A stretch of 64,000 nucleotides of DNA. Origin: an uncultured Pelagibacteraceae bacterium (GTDB lineage Bacteria > Pseudomonadota > Alphaproteobacteria > Pelagibacterales > Pelagibacteraceae). The notes beneath the pieces are model-generated. The model did no database searches. It worked only from the letters and a program-made list of their open reading frames with translations, and was not told the DNA's origin. The stretch covers positions 124,001 through 188,000 of the forward strand of contig CACOLA010000002.1 of NCBI GenBank assembly GCA_902627935.1, given 5' to 3'. Positions 1-10,251 of this stretch are shown piece after piece. A program made the translations under genes and the position numbers. The first letter of the stretch is position 1. Each line of letters starts with the position of its first letter.

Positions 1-326
1 CAATCATTTATGATATATTCATAGTCATTTTCTGAATAAGTAGTAAAGAGTGGAACAGTCACACCCCCAGCGTTCATAATTGCTATATCGGTAATAAGCC
101 ATTCAGGTCGATTTTCTGATAATAAAATGCATCTATCTCCTTTTAATAAATGTTTTTTTAAGTAATCAGATAAAATACGAACATTTAATTCAACTTGTTT
201 CCAAGATAAAAAATCCTTTTCATTATCCCTTAAAGATTTTAAAAATGGCTTATCAGAAATTGAATTTATTTCTTCACTCTTTTTAAAAAAAAGTTCTACT
301 AAGCTGTTGGTACTGCGTAATTCCAT
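1..326 (-). CDS. AMP-binding long-chain acyl-CoA synthetase, N-terminal part (runs off window start)
   Basis: Reverse-strand translation MELRSTNSLVELFFKKSEEINSISDKPFLKSL...SWKQVE...GDRCILLSENRPEWLITDIAIMNAGGVTVPLFTTYSENDYEYIIND, typical acyl-CoA synthetase N-terminus. Confidence 0.85.
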   Translation of the reverse strand, partial: MELRSTNSLVELFFKKSEEINSISDKPFLKSLRDNEKDFLSWKQVELNVRILSDYLKKHLLKGDRCILLSENRPEWLITDIAIMNAGGVTVPLFTTYSENDYEYIIND

Positions 327-330
327 AATT

Positions 331-415
331 TGGTGGGCGAAGAGAGAATCGAACTCTCACTTCTTGCGAAACACGATTTTGAGTCGTGCGCGTCTACCAA
401 TTCCGCCATTCGCCC
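331..415 (-). tRNA. tRNA-Leu (anticodon CAA)
   Basis: Reverse complement GGGCGAATGGCGGAATTGGTAGACGCGCACGACTCAAAATCGTG...GAGTTCGATTCTCTCTTCGCCCACCA; class II tRNA, anticodon loop CTCAAAA, encoded CCA. Confidence 0.95.
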
Positions 416-474
416 TAAATTGTTAAATATTTTATTAAATAGTATAAGAACTAAAATTATATTAAAACCAAAAA

Positions 475-1080
475 ATGTTTAATAGTCTTTACAAAAAATG
501 TTTAAGTTTAGCTGCTAATAAAAAGGCTAAATATTACTTAGCAATTGTATCATTTATTGAAAGTTCGTTTTTCCCTATTCCCCCAGACGTTATGATAATC
601 CCCATGGTAATATCCAAAAAAAAAGATTTCATAAAAATCTTTTTTATATCGACAATTTTTTCAGTTATAGGCGGTATATTAGGTTACGTAATTGGTGCAT
701 TTTTTTTGGAGTTTGCAAACAATATAATGAGTTTTTATAATTATGAAAATAAATTATTTGATATCAAAAATAATCTAAAAAACAGTGATGGTTTTTATGC
801 TTGGCTAGGAATTCTTTTTTTAGCAGGTTTTACTCCTCTTCCTTACAAGGTTTTTACTATTGCTAGTGGTTTATTAGGATTTAATCTTCTTATCTTCATT
901 CTAATAAGTTTCTTATCTAGAGGGTTGCGTTTTTTTGTAGTGTCGTATCTATCTTACAAATTTGGATATTTATTTACTGAATTTATGGATAGACATGGAT
1001 CTAAATGGTTCACAATTGTTGGTATATTAATTGTGATAACTGGAGCTATAATCTACTTAATTTTTAAATCATATGTTTAA
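475..1080 (+). CDS. DedA/YqaA-like VTT-domain membrane protein
   Basis: ORF; ESSFFPIPPDVMIIPM motif and multiple TM segments. Confidence 0.8.
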   Translation: MFNSLYKKCLSLAANKKAKYYLAIVSFIESSFFPIPPDVMIIPMVISKKKDFIKIFFISTIFSVIGGILGYVIGAFFLEFANNIMSFYNYENKLFDIKNNLKNSDGFYAWLGILFLAGFTPLPYKVFTIASGLLGFNLLIFILISFLSRGLRFFVVSYLSYKFGYLFTEFMDRHGSKWFTIVGILIVITGAIIYLIFKSYV

Positions 1081-1558
1081 TTTAAAAGAAGAATTCTATT
1101 TAAAAATAATTTTAATATTTAGTTTTATTGCTTTGATTTCAGCATATTTTATTGAACATATTCTTGGCCATCAACCTTGCAATTTGTGTCTAATAGAAAG
1201 AATTCCATATGGATTAAATATAATTTTAATAATAATAATATTCGCTATAAAAAAAAACGAGAATTTTTTTGTTTTATTATTGATACTTACATCTATCTTT
1301 TCTGTTGCCATCTCCTTTTATCATTATGGAATTGAGGAAGGTTTTTTTCAAGAATCGACCGTTTGTGGTGTAAACGATTTCACTGAAACTATTACAAAGG
1401 AGGATATATTAGAACAACTAAATAATAAAACGGTAAGCTGTAAAGATGTGACATTTAGGATTTTTGGATTATCACTTACAAGTATTAATATTGTAATAAA
1501 TACATTATTTATTATAACGCTCATAAAAATTTATTTTTTATATGAAAAAAACAAATAG
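1073..1558 (+). CDS. dsbB: Disulfide bond formation protein DsbB family
   Basis: HQPCNLCLIERIPY motif, second Cys pair, 4 TM layout. Confidence 0.85.
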   Translation: MFNLKEEFYLKIILIFSFIALISAYFIEHILGHQPCNLCLIERIPYGLNIILIIIIFAIKKNENFFVLLLILTSIFSVAISFYHYGIEEGFFQESTVCGVNDFTETITKEDILEQLNNKTVSCKDVTFRIFGLSLTSINIVINTLFIITLIKIYFLYEKNK

Positions 1559-2072
1559 AAGAGTTGAAGAATTTATAAGAGTCGACCACGCTGGTGAGAG
1601 AGGTGCAGTTAAAATTTATGAGGGGCAGCTTTTAGCTCTAAATACAATTGTAAAAAATGATAGTTTAAAAAAAACAATTGAAGATATGAAAGAACATGAG
1701 GTTGAACACTGTCAGTTTTTTGAAAATGAAATAAAAAGAAGAAATATAAGACCAACAAAATTTTTACCTTTGTGGGATTTATTAGGTGTAGGTTTAGGAT
1801 TTGGCTCAACTTTACTTGGCAAAAAAGCAGCAATGTTGTGCACAGCATCTGTTGAGGAAGTAATTGATAAACATTATCAAGACCAAATTGATCAATTAGG
1901 CCCTGATGAAAAAGAATTAAAAAAAAAGATTACAAAATTTAGACAGGATGAGTTAGATCACAAAGATATTGCCTACGAAGAAGGTGCTTCTAAAAAAGGA
2001 ATTTACTCCATAATGGATAAATTAATTAAAACTGGTTCTAAAATTGCAATAAACATATCTGAGAAAATCTAA
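1542..2072 (+). CDS. coq7: Demethoxyubiquinone hydroxylase, COQ7 family
   Basis: RVDHAGERGAVKIYEGQ, EHEVEH, ASVEEVIDKHY, DELDHK di-iron motifs. Confidence 0.93.
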   Translation: MKKTNRRVEEFIRVDHAGERGAVKIYEGQLLALNTIVKNDSLKKTIEDMKEHEVEHCQFFENEIKRRNIRPTKFLPLWDLLGVGLGFGSTLLGKKAAMLCTASVEEVIDKHYQDQIDQLGPDEKELKKKITKFRQDELDHKDIAYEEGASKKGIYSIMDKLIKTGSKIAINISEKI

Positions 2073-2078
2073 ATAAAA

Positions 2079-2648
2079 TTAACGCTCTAACTCTACATCC
2101 CAATAAAGATAGTCCATCCAACTTTTATGAAGATAGTTTGGTGGAAAATGCTTTCCATTTTTATGAAGGTCTTCTGTTGTAGGTTGATATGGATACTGAT
2201 TTAAATTCATTCCTGAAAATTTGAGAAGTTTGCCACCTTTTCTTACATTGCATGCAGAACAAGCAGTAACAACGTTATCCCAATGTGTTTCTCCTCCTTT
2301 TGATTTAGGCAATAAATGATCAAATGTTAGCTCTTCTCCACTTCCACAATATTGGCAAGTAAATCGATCTCTCAAAAAAACATTAAATCTTGTGAAACTA
2401 GGTTTAGATTGTGGAACAATATAACTTTTTAGGGCAATGACACTGGGTAATCTCATTTCAAATGAGGGACTTCTTATTTGTCTATCATAATTACTAACAA
2501 TTATTACTCTATCTAAAAAAACTGATTTAACTGCATCTTGCCAAGACCATAATGAAAGAGGATAGTAACTTAATGGCCTATAATCAGCATTAAGCACAAG
2601 AGCTGGACATTTTTCTAAAGAAACATTTTGTTCGACAAATTCGTTCAT
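2079..2648 (-). CDS. HNH endonuclease family protein
   Basis: CQYCGS...TFDHLLPKSKGG...WDNVVTACSACNVRKGGK HNH signature. Confidence 0.9.
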   Translation of the reverse strand: MNEFVEQNVSLEKCPALVLNADYRPLSYYPLSLWSWQDAVKSVFLDRVIIVSNYDRQIRSPSFEMRLPSVIALKSYIVPQSKPSFTRFNVFLRDRFTCQYCGSGEELTFDHLLPKSKGGETHWDNVVTACSACNVRKGGKLLKFSGMNLNQYPYQPTTEDLHKNGKHFPPNYLHKSWMDYLYWDVELER

Positions 2649-2694
2649 TGGATAAATCTTACATCAATTAAATATCGATATCAATATTATCGGT

Positions 2695-3348
2695 CTATTT
2701 TATTTTTTTTAAAATATAATTTAAAGCTATACTTGATGCTTCAATAGGAATATTGTGACCACAGTTTTTTATCAAATGTGTTTCGACGTGTACATTTTCT
2801 CTCAAAAGAAAATCTTGTGCCTCTAATAAATGTGTTGGTGACACAATATCGTCTTGATCACCATGAATTAGTAAAGTGTTAGTATCATTTTTTCTTCTAA
2901 ATTGAAGATTGGTTAAATTTATTATTTTACCTGAAAACCCTATTATACAATTGAATTTTTTTTCTGAAGTTAAGCCTATATTTATTGACATCATACATCC
3001 CTGACTGAAGCCACATAAAACGACTCCTTCATTATTAACTTTATATTCATTTTTAACTTCATCCAAGAATTGATTAACTTTTTTTTCAGCTTTTAAAGAT
3101 TCATTTAATATATGTTCTTCATTATCTATAGTGAGATCAAACCATTGGTAACCTGATGGATTAATGGCACATTTTTCATGACCATTAGGACATACAAAAA
3201 CTGTATTAGGCAAATATCTCTTCCAATTGTTTGTAAGCATACTAATATCTTTACCATCTCCCCCGTAACCATGTAGCAAAACAACTATATTTTTAACATG
3301 TTGAGCATTTTCAGGCTCTATAATCGTACTTTCAAGACAAAATGTCAT
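2695..3348 (-). CDS. Phospholipase/carboxylesterase, alpha/beta hydrolase
   Basis: LLHGYGGDG, GFSQGCMMS nucleophile elbow, HGDQDDIV, GHNIP. Confidence 0.88.
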   Translation of the reverse strand: MTFCLESTIIEPENAQHVKNIVVLLHGYGGDGKDISMLTNNWKRYLPNTVFVCPNGHEKCAINPSGYQWFDLTIDNEEHILNESLKAEKKVNQFLDEVKNEYKVNNEGVVLCGFSQGCMMSINIGLTSEKKFNCIIGFSGKIINLTNLQFRRKNDTNTLLIHGDQDDIVSPTHLLEAQDFLLRENVHVETHLIKNCGHNIPIEASSIALNYILKKIK

Positions 3349-3397
3349 AATAAATTTAATTTGTTTTTTATTTTTAAAAACACTTTACAATATAAAT

Positions 3398-3601
3398 ATG
3401 TTAACAGGAATAATTGTAAAAGTTTTATCTATAACTCTATTGATTGCAGTAGGTATTGTATTAGTTCTTGGTATCGGAACTTTATTTAAAGGTGGAAAAA
3501 CTAGCAAGAAGTATTCAAATAAACTAATGCAACTTAGAGTTCTTTTACAATTTGTTGCAATAATACTATTAATTATTTTTGCTTATTTTTTTAAAGATTA
3601 A
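3398..3601 (+). CDS. HIG1-domain twin-TM small protein
   Basis: 67 aa, two TM helices flanking G..LFKGGKTSKKYSNKLMQLRVLLQ, HIG1-type layout. Confidence 0.75.
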   Translation: MLTGIIVKVLSITLLIAVGIVLVLGIGTLFKGGKTSKKYSNKLMQLRVLLQFVAIILLIIFAYFFKD

Positions 3602-4107
3602 TCATAAAGTTTTAACCATTCAACAAAACTTTTATCATAAAAATCTATTGAGCCAATAATTCTTGCAAATTCCTCACCCTTTTTATTAAATAAAATTGTT
3701 GTTGGTATACCTCTTAGAGAAAAATTCTTGGCTAATGTTATTTCATTATCAAAATAGATATCAAGGTTTTGAATATTCAAATCTTCAAAAAAAATTTGAG
3801 ACTTTTTAAGATGTTCTTTGCCGATATTAATAGCAAAAATTTCTAAACTACTAAAATTTGGATCTATCTTCAAAGCGTCTAAAGATGGCATTTCTTTTTT
3901 ACAAGGTGCACACCAAGTTGCCCAAAAATTCATCAAAATTAAATTACCCTTAAAATCATCCAATCTAATTATTTTTTGATTAGCATCAAGAAAAGCAATA
4001 TTATCATATGTTTTCAATTCTTTATTAATTACCAAATTTTTAATATTTGGTATTTCGTCTGCTAACGCATTGGAAATAAAGAATATTAATGTTATTAAAA
4101 ATCTCAT
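3598..4107 (-). CDS. TlpA/ResA-like periplasmic thioredoxin
   Basis: LMNFWATWCAPCKKEMPSL and GIPTTILFNKKG; start chosen at internal Met (MRFLITLIFFISNALA signal peptide) instead of the 4203 start overlapping argH. Confidence 0.88.
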   Translation of the reverse strand: MRFLITLIFFISNALADEIPNIKNLVINKELKTYDNIAFLDANQKIIRLDDFKGNLILMNFWATWCAPCKKEMPSLDALKIDPNFSSLEIFAINIGKEHLKKSQIFFEDLNIQNLDIYFDNEITLAKNFSLRGIPTTILFNKKGEEFARIIGSIDFYDKSFVEWLKLYD

Positions 4108-4131
4108 ATTTAATAGATATAAGTAATTATC

Positions 4132-5523
4132 ATGGCTAAAAATAAAAACAACCAGGCAATATGGAATACTAGAATTAAGAAAAAAACTTCCTCTATTTTT
4201 CAAAGAGTAGGTAGTTCAATTAATATTGATCGAAGATTATACAAAGAAGATATTGCTGGCTCAGTGGCTCATGTTGAGATGTTATTTAAACAAAAAATCA
4301 TTTCTTTTAAAATTAAAAATAAAATTGTCTATGGATTAGAAAAAATAAAAAAAGAAATAGAAAAAAATAAATTTGATTTTAGTACAAAATATGAGGATAT
4401 TCATATGAATATTGAAAAAAAACTTTTTTTAATCATCGGTGATGATGCGGGATATATTCATACTGCTCGATCAAGAAATGATCAAGTAATAACTGATTTT
4501 AAAATTTGGATTAAGTCAGCCACAAAAGAGATTAATAATAGTATAGATAAAATTATTAAATCTACACTTAAAATTGCAGAGAAAAATATTGAAACAATCA
4601 TGCCTGGTTTTACTCATTTAAAAAATGCTCAACCGATTTCTCTAGGCCACTATTTAATGGCTTATGTGGAAATGTTTTTTAGAGATAAAAAAAGATTTAT
4701 AAATAATCTAGAAAGTTTAAATGAAAGTCCTCTAGGTGTTGCTGCAATCTCAGGAACATCCTTTAATATAGATAGAAATTATACTGCAAAAAAACTTGGT
4801 TTCAAAAATGTAACTAATAATTCGATTGATACAGTATCTGATAGAGATTTTGTTTTAGATTTTCTTTATAGTGTTTCTGTTTGCTCAATGCATATATCTA
4901 GGATTGCAGAGGAACTTATAATTTGGAATTCAGACGCATACAGTCTAATACACCTTTCAGATAAAGTTGTGACAGGTTCATCTATTATGCCTCAAAAAAA
5001 AAATCCTGATTTATTAGAGTATATTAGAGGCAAAACAGGATCAACATTTGGAAATTTATTTTCAATGTTAACAATATTAAAAGGTCTTCCACTATCATAT
5101 TATAAAGATATGCAAGATGATAAAGAAATAGTTTTTAGTTCTAACGATAAATTATTAGATTGTTTAAAAATATTAGATGATATCTTAAAAAATATTTATC
5201 CTAACAAAAAAAAGATGTACGAATTGGCAAATACAGGTTTTATTACAGCTACAGACTTAGCAGATTATTTAGTAAAAAATCATTCTATGTCATTTAGAAG
5301 AGCTTATGAAAAAACAGCTGAAATTGTAAATTTAGCTGATAAAAAAAAAAAGAAACTATCAGAACTTAGCATAGAAGAATTAAAAAAAATTGAACCTAAT
5401 CTTACAAAAGACGTTTTAAAAGTCTTTGATTTAAAAAATTCTGTAAATTCAAAAAAATCTTATGGAGGAACATCTTTTGAAAACATTAAAAGAATGATAA
5501 TGAAATATAAAAAAATTATATGA
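4132..5523 (+). CDS. argH: Argininosuccinate lyase
   Basis: GSSIMPQKKNPDLLEYIRGKTG signature. Confidence 0.96.
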   Translation: MAKNKNNQAIWNTRIKKKTSSIFQRVGSSINIDRRLYKEDIAGSVAHVEMLFKQKIISFKIKNKIVYGLEKIKKEIEKNKFDFSTKYEDIHMNIEKKLFLIIGDDAGYIHTARSRNDQVITDFKIWIKSATKEINNSIDKIIKSTLKIAEKNIETIMPGFTHLKNAQPISLGHYLMAYVEMFFRDKKRFINNLESLNESPLGVAAISGTSFNIDRNYTAKKLGFKNVTNNSIDTVSDRDFVLDFLYSVSVCSMHISRIAEELIIWNSDAYSLIHLSDKVVTGSSIMPQKKNPDLLEYIRGKTGSTFGNLFSMLTILKGLPLSYYKDMQDDKEIVFSSNDKLLDCLKILDDILKNIYPNKKKMYELANTGFITATDLADYLVKNHSMSFRRAYEKTAEIVNLADKKKKKLSELSIEELKKIEPNLTKDVLKVFDLKNSVNSKKSYGGTSFENIKRMIMKYKKII

Positions 5524-5654
5524 TTAGAAAATTTTTAATAATTACAATAGTCTCTATTCTACTTTTCTCATGTGGTAAAAAAAGTGACCCAATATATAAT
5601 CAAGAAAGTCAAAATTTTAAAATCACAAGCTTTAAAAAAAATACACTTTCATGA
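5520..5654 (+). CDS. lptM: LptM/YifL-like small lipoprotein (44 aa, absent from ORF track)
   Basis: MIRKFLIITIVSILLFSCGKKSDPIYNQESQNFKITSFKKNTLS; lipobox LLFSC followed by GxKxPxY-like core; ATGA overlaps with argH stop and lysA start. Confidence 0.75.
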   Translation: MIRKFLIITIVSILLFSCGKKSDPIYNQESQNFKITSFKKNTLS

Positions 5655-6865
5655 TTTACAAAAAAAATAGCTTATTAATGGATGGTTTTAGAATTGATTT
5701 TTTAGGTCATAAATTCAAAACTCCTATGTATTGTTACTCCTCCAAAAAAATTAGAAATAATATTTTAAATTTTAAAAATATTTTTAAAAAAATAAATCCT
5801 CTAATTTGTTACGCCGTAAAAGCAAATTCTAATTTAAGTATCCTTAAGGAAATAAAAAACCATGACCTTGGTGCTGATGTTGTATCAATTGGTGAACTTA
5901 TGAAAGCTCTTAAAGCAGGTATCAAACCACAAAAAATTGTTTTTTCTGGTGTAGGTAAAACTTCTGAAGAAATTGAATATGCAATTAATAAAAACATATT
6001 ACTAATCAATGCAGAATCAAAAAGTGAAATATTACAAATAGAAAAAATTGCAAAAAAGAGAAAAAAAATTGTTAATATAGGTATTAGATTAAACCCAAAC
6101 ACTGATGCTGGAACACTTAGTCAAATTTCGACAGGGAAAAAGGAAAATAAATTTGGTGTTAATCAAAAATTATTTTTGGAATTGGTCAATTTTTCTAAAA
6201 GGTCAAAATATTTAAAACTAAAATGCTTGAGTGTTCATATAGGCAGTCAAATCTTAAATCATATGCCTTATCAGAGAATGCTTGGGGTTGTGAATAAAAC
6301 TATAAATTTATCGAGACACCAATTTGAGTATATAGATCTTGGTGGAGGAATGGGTATTGATTATGAACATAAAAACCTAAGTTTAAACTTTAAAAAATAT
6401 TCTCAGAATATTTCAAATTTTGTTAAAAAAAATAATTGTAAAATTATTTTTGAACCAGGTAGATCAATTATTGGTAATACGGCTGTTCTAATTACAAAAG
6501 TAATATACGTCAAAGAGGGATATAAGAAAGATTTTATAATTCTTGATGCTGCAATGAATGATTTAATGAGACCCGCTCTTTATGGAGCAAAACATAAAAT
6601 TTTGCCATCAAGAAAAAACAAAAGAATTTCAAAAAAAGTTTATGAATTTGTTGGCCCAGTATGTGAAAGCACTGATAAATTTGCAACATTATTAAAGTTT
6701 CAAAAATTAAAAGAAAGAGATTTTTTAGTTATATGTGATGTTGGTGCATATGGAACATCTTTAGCTTCAAATTATAACTTGAGACCAAAACCAATAGAAG
6801 TTCTTATTAAAGGAAAAAATATCCAGATAATTAAAAAAAGACAAAAGCTCTCTGAATTAATATAA
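5651..6865 (+). CDS. lysA: Diaminopimelate decarboxylase
   Basis: CYAVKANSN PLP-lysine motif, GGGMGIDY, EPGRSIIGN, GPVCESTDKFA. Confidence 0.96.
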   Translation: MIYKKNSLLMDGFRIDFLGHKFKTPMYCYSSKKIRNNILNFKNIFKKINPLICYAVKANSNLSILKEIKNHDLGADVVSIGELMKALKAGIKPQKIVFSGVGKTSEEIEYAINKNILLINAESKSEILQIEKIAKKRKKIVNIGIRLNPNTDAGTLSQISTGKKENKFGVNQKLFLELVNFSKRSKYLKLKCLSVHIGSQILNHMPYQRMLGVVNKTINLSRHQFEYIDLGGGMGIDYEHKNLSLNFKKYSQNISNFVKKNNCKIIFEPGRSIIGNTAVLITKVIYVKEGYKKDFIILDAAMNDLMRPALYGAKHKILPSRKNKRISKKVYEFVGPVCESTDKFATLLKFQKLKERDFLVICDVGAYGTSLASNYNLRPKPIEVLIKGKNIQIIKKRQKLSELI

Positions 6866-6875
6866 CTTAAATATA

Positions 6876-7577
6876 ATGATAAGAAGTTTATTATTTTCAA
6901 TAATTTTTTTTATAGGTATAATTTTTATATCCATTATATTTTTACCAACATTAATTTTACCTCAAAGCTTTGTTTTATACGGTGGCAGATTAATGGGCTA
7001 TTGGGCAAGTTTTTGCTTAAGATTAATTTTATCTGTAGAGATCGAAATATTAGGAAAAGAAAATTTAATATCAAATAAGAAATTTTTTATTGCTTCATCT
7101 CATCAATCAATGTTTGAAACCTTTTTTCTACAAACAATTTTTAAATCACCCATTTTTGTCTTAAAAAGAGAATTATTGCAAATACCAGTATTTGGATGGT
7201 ATTTAAAAAAAATTGGTTCAATTTCTATTAAAAGAAACAAGGTTACAAAAGATAATTTAGGTTTTTTTGAGGATATAAGAAAAAAAATTGATTATTCAAA
7301 CAGGCCTTTAATAATATTTCCACAAGGAACAAGAGCAAAGCCAGATGAAAGACCACAATTCAAAAAGGGGATCTCAAGAATATACGAAGAGTTAAAGATT
7401 TCATGTCAACCTATTGTAATGAATTCTGGATATGTTTGGCCCAAAAATGGATTAAAAAGATCAAACAAAAAAATTACAATCTCCATTTTACCTTCTATAG
7501 ATTATGGTTTAAAAAAAAATGAGTTTATGAATATTTTAGAAAAAACTATTTATACTGAACTAGATAAAATAAATTAA
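6876..7577 (+). CDS. plsC: 1-acyl-sn-glycerol-3-phosphate acyltransferase
   Basis: SSHQSMFETF (HX4D-like) and FPQGTRAKPDE motifs. Confidence 0.88.
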   Translation: MIRSLLFSIIFFIGIIFISIIFLPTLILPQSFVLYGGRLMGYWASFCLRLILSVEIEILGKENLISNKKFFIASSHQSMFETFFLQTIFKSPIFVLKRELLQIPVFGWYLKKIGSISIKRNKVTKDNLGFFEDIRKKIDYSNRPLIIFPQGTRAKPDERPQFKKGISRIYEELKISCQPIVMNSGYVWPKNGLKRSNKKITISILPSIDYGLKKNEFMNILEKTIYTELDKIN

Positions 7578-8686
7578 CCTTTCATAGGCATTACAACATA
7601 AATACTATCAAAATCATCTGGATCCTTGATTAAAGCTGGAGAGCCATTGTCATTAAAAAATATTTCTATTTTCTTTCCATCAAGTTGCGAAGCTACATCA
7701 ATTAAGTATCTTGAATTGAAACTTATTTCTAGATCATGGTCAAATTTTACACTTAAATTCTCATTTCCATCTCCACTATTGGTATTGTTTACAGAAAGAT
7801 TCAACGCGTCTTTCGTCAAGCTAAATTTCACCCCATCCTTTTTATCTTGTGAAACAGATGCAACTCGGTCAACAGAATCTAAGAAAATTTTAAGATCGAT
7901 CTCAAGTTTTTTTTGATTATTTTTAGGAATAACTTGGATATAGTTTGGAAATTTACCATCAATTAATTTTGAAATTAAAATACTATTGTTTAACTCAAAT
8001 TTTATTTTTGACTTTACATTAGAAATTTTAACATCGCCATCATAACTATCCAATAATGAAATTAGTTGAAATATGGTTTTCTTTGGCAAAATTACTGGTT
8101 CAAAGTTAATTTTTTTATTAAGCCTGATTTTTGAAACTGACATTCTATGACTGTCAGTAGCAACAGCAGTAAGATAATTTTTATCTTCAACCTCTGTTTG
8201 ATGAAAATATATTCCACTCAAATAGTGTCTTGTTTCATCATTAGAGACTGAAAACTTACATTTAGTTAAAAGTTTTAATAAACTTTTAGAGTTTAAACTA
8301 AATTCCTGGTCATTAAATTTTTCATCAGTTAGGGGAAATTCTGAAGTACTTATACAATTTAAATTAAATACAGATTTGTCTGACTCAAGTTGAAGTTTAC
8401 TGGCATCCGATAAGGACAAATTAATTTTTTTACCTGAAGAAAATTTTCTTATTATGTCATACATTATTGATGATGTAGTGGTAGTTTTGCCTTCCTCCAG
8501 AACTTCAATATTTTTAATTTGGTGAATAAATATCAAATCCAAATCAGTAGCTGTGATTGTTAATTGTGAATTACTTACCTCTAGCAAGACATTTGAAAGA
8601 ATTGGAAGAGTACTCCTTTTTTCAATTACTCCCTGGCAATAGTTTAAAGCTTGTTGTAAGTCTTGTTGATTAACATTAAATTTCAT
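7574..8686 (-). CDS. dnaN: DNA polymerase III beta subunit (sliding clamp)
   Basis: Full length, C-terminal YVVMPMKG, adjacent to dnaA. Confidence 0.96.
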   Translation of the reverse strand: MKFNVNQQDLQQALNYCQGVIEKRSTLPILSNVLLEVSNSQLTITATDLDLIFIHQIKNIEVLEEGKTTTTSSIMYDIIRKFSSGKKINLSLSDASKLQLESDKSVFNLNCISTSEFPLTDEKFNDQEFSLNSKSLLKLLTKCKFSVSNDETRHYLSGIYFHQTEVEDKNYLTAVATDSHRMSVSKIRLNKKINFEPVILPKKTIFQLISLLDSYDGDVKISNVKSKIKFELNNSILISKLIDGKFPNYIQVIPKNNQKKLEIDLKIFLDSVDRVASVSQDKKDGVKFSLTKDALNLSVNNTNSGDGNENLSVKFDHDLEISFNSRYLIDVASQLDGKKIEIFFNDNGSPALIKDPDDFDSIYVVMPMKG

Positions 8687-10097
8687 TATGTTTATTATTA
8701 TATAATATTTGATTTTTTAATTTATTAATATTTTCAACCATTTGTGGGTCATTTTCCTTTAGCTTTTCTATCGTTTTAACCGAGTGAATAATCGTTGTAT
8801 GATCTCTGTTAGAAAATTCGCGACCAATCTCTGGAAGTGACTTTGAAGTTAACACTTTAGTCAGATATATTGCTGTTTGTCTTGGTCTTACTAAATATCT
8901 TGATCTTCTTGAAGATAACATTTCGTTTTTACTTATTTTAAAAAATTTACAGACGAGTGTTTGAATAAGATCAATTGTTACTTTATTTTCAGAAAAATTT
9001 AATAAATCTTTTAAAACTACTTTGGTCTCAGCTAAGTTAGCTGTTTTATTATAAATTCTTGAAAATGAGACTATTCTGTTAATTGCTCCAACTAACTCCC
9101 TGATACTGGCTGTTATTTCATTGCAGATATAATCTTTTATTTCCTTCGAGATTTTAATTTGATCGGGGTAAAGTTTATTTAATTCATCTATTTTTTGCTC
9201 AACAATTTTATTTCTCAAATCATAATCTGGTTTTTGAATATCAACAACTAAACCTCCAGAAAATCTGGATTTTATTCTTTCTTGTATTCTTGGTAATTTA
9301 TTTGGTGCTCTATCTGCTGAAACTATTATTTGTGAACCTTTTTCTAATAGAGCATTAAATGTATGGAAAAATTCCTCCTGCATAGCCTCTTTACCATTCA
9401 TAAATTGAATGTCATCTATTAATAAGATATCGGTATTTCTAAAGTACTCTTTAAATTTAACCATATCATTTGTTTTTATTGACTTTACAAACTGATACAT
9501 AAACCTTTCAGCAGATATAAACATTACTTTGTTATTTTTCCTTAGTTCAAGGCCAATGGCATTCAATAAATGTGTTTTGCCCATCCCCACTCCTCCGTAC
9601 ACGTATAATGGATTATAATGAGAAATATTTTCAGATACTTTTAAAGAAGCCTCATATGCTAGTTTATTGCTAGAGCCAGTTAAAAAATTATCAAATCTTT
9701 TATTATGATCAATTCGATTGTATTGAAGGTAAGAATCTTTAATAAAAGATATTTTTTCAGTTCTTTTGGTATTTTGAATTGAGTCTTTTATCTCATCACT
9801 TTTTGTCGTGTCCTGATCTGCTATTTTAAATTCAATCCTGATGATACCTTTTTTATGACTTTTTAAAATTTGCAAAATTTGATCTAAATATCTCGAAGTA
9901 ATCCAATCTCTAATAAATCTTGTTGGTACCGTTAAGAGAATGTAATTATTAAACTCCTCCACAAAATTTATTTTTTTTAACCAACTTTCATAAACTTCGA
10001 GACCAAGTTTATTTTTCATTTCTTTTTGGATATTATTCCAATCAAGACCAGTAATTTTAGTATTTTCTAAATTTTTATTAGTAAAACTTTTATTCAT
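8676..10097 (-). CDS. dnaA: Chromosomal replication initiator DnaA
   Basis: YGGVGMGKTHLLNAIG Walker A, LLIDDIQF, GREFSNRDHTTIIHSVKTIEKL DnaA box-binding motif. Confidence 0.97.
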   Translation of the reverse strand: MNKSFTNKNLENTKITGLDWNNIQKEMKNKLGLEVYESWLKKINFVEEFNNYILLTVPTRFIRDWITSRYLDQILQILKSHKKGIIRIEFKIADQDTTKSDEIKDSIQNTKRTEKISFIKDSYLQYNRIDHNKRFDNFLTGSSNKLAYEASLKVSENISHYNPLYVYGGVGMGKTHLLNAIGLELRKNNKVMFISAERFMYQFVKSIKTNDMVKFKEYFRNTDILLIDDIQFMNGKEAMQEEFFHTFNALLEKGSQIIVSADRAPNKLPRIQERIKSRFSGGLVVDIQKPDYDLRNKIVEQKIDELNKLYPDQIKISKEIKDYICNEITASIRELVGAINRIVSFSRIYNKTANLAETKVVLKDLLNFSENKVTIDLIQTLVCKFFKISKNEMLSSRRSRYLVRPRQTAIYLTKVLTSKSLPEIGREFSNRDHTTIIHSVKTIEKLKENDPQMVENINKLKNQILYNNKHNEI

Positions 10098-10234
10098 AGG
10101 TTTAATCAGGAAGATTTAAGTTAGAACAATATATAAGTATATTTGCAAGAATTAATTTTTTATATTTAAAAAAAAATGTAATCTAGGATTGTGTTAAATT
10201 AAATAAAACCTAAGCGTTATAAAATTTATGATTG

Positions 10235-10251
10235 AACAATTATAAATTGTT
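10235..10251. repeat. 17-bp inverted repeat AACAATT-ATA-AATTGTT upstream of dnaA, identical to 59407..59423
   Basis: Read directly; same 17-mer precedes leuS. Confidence 0.7.
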
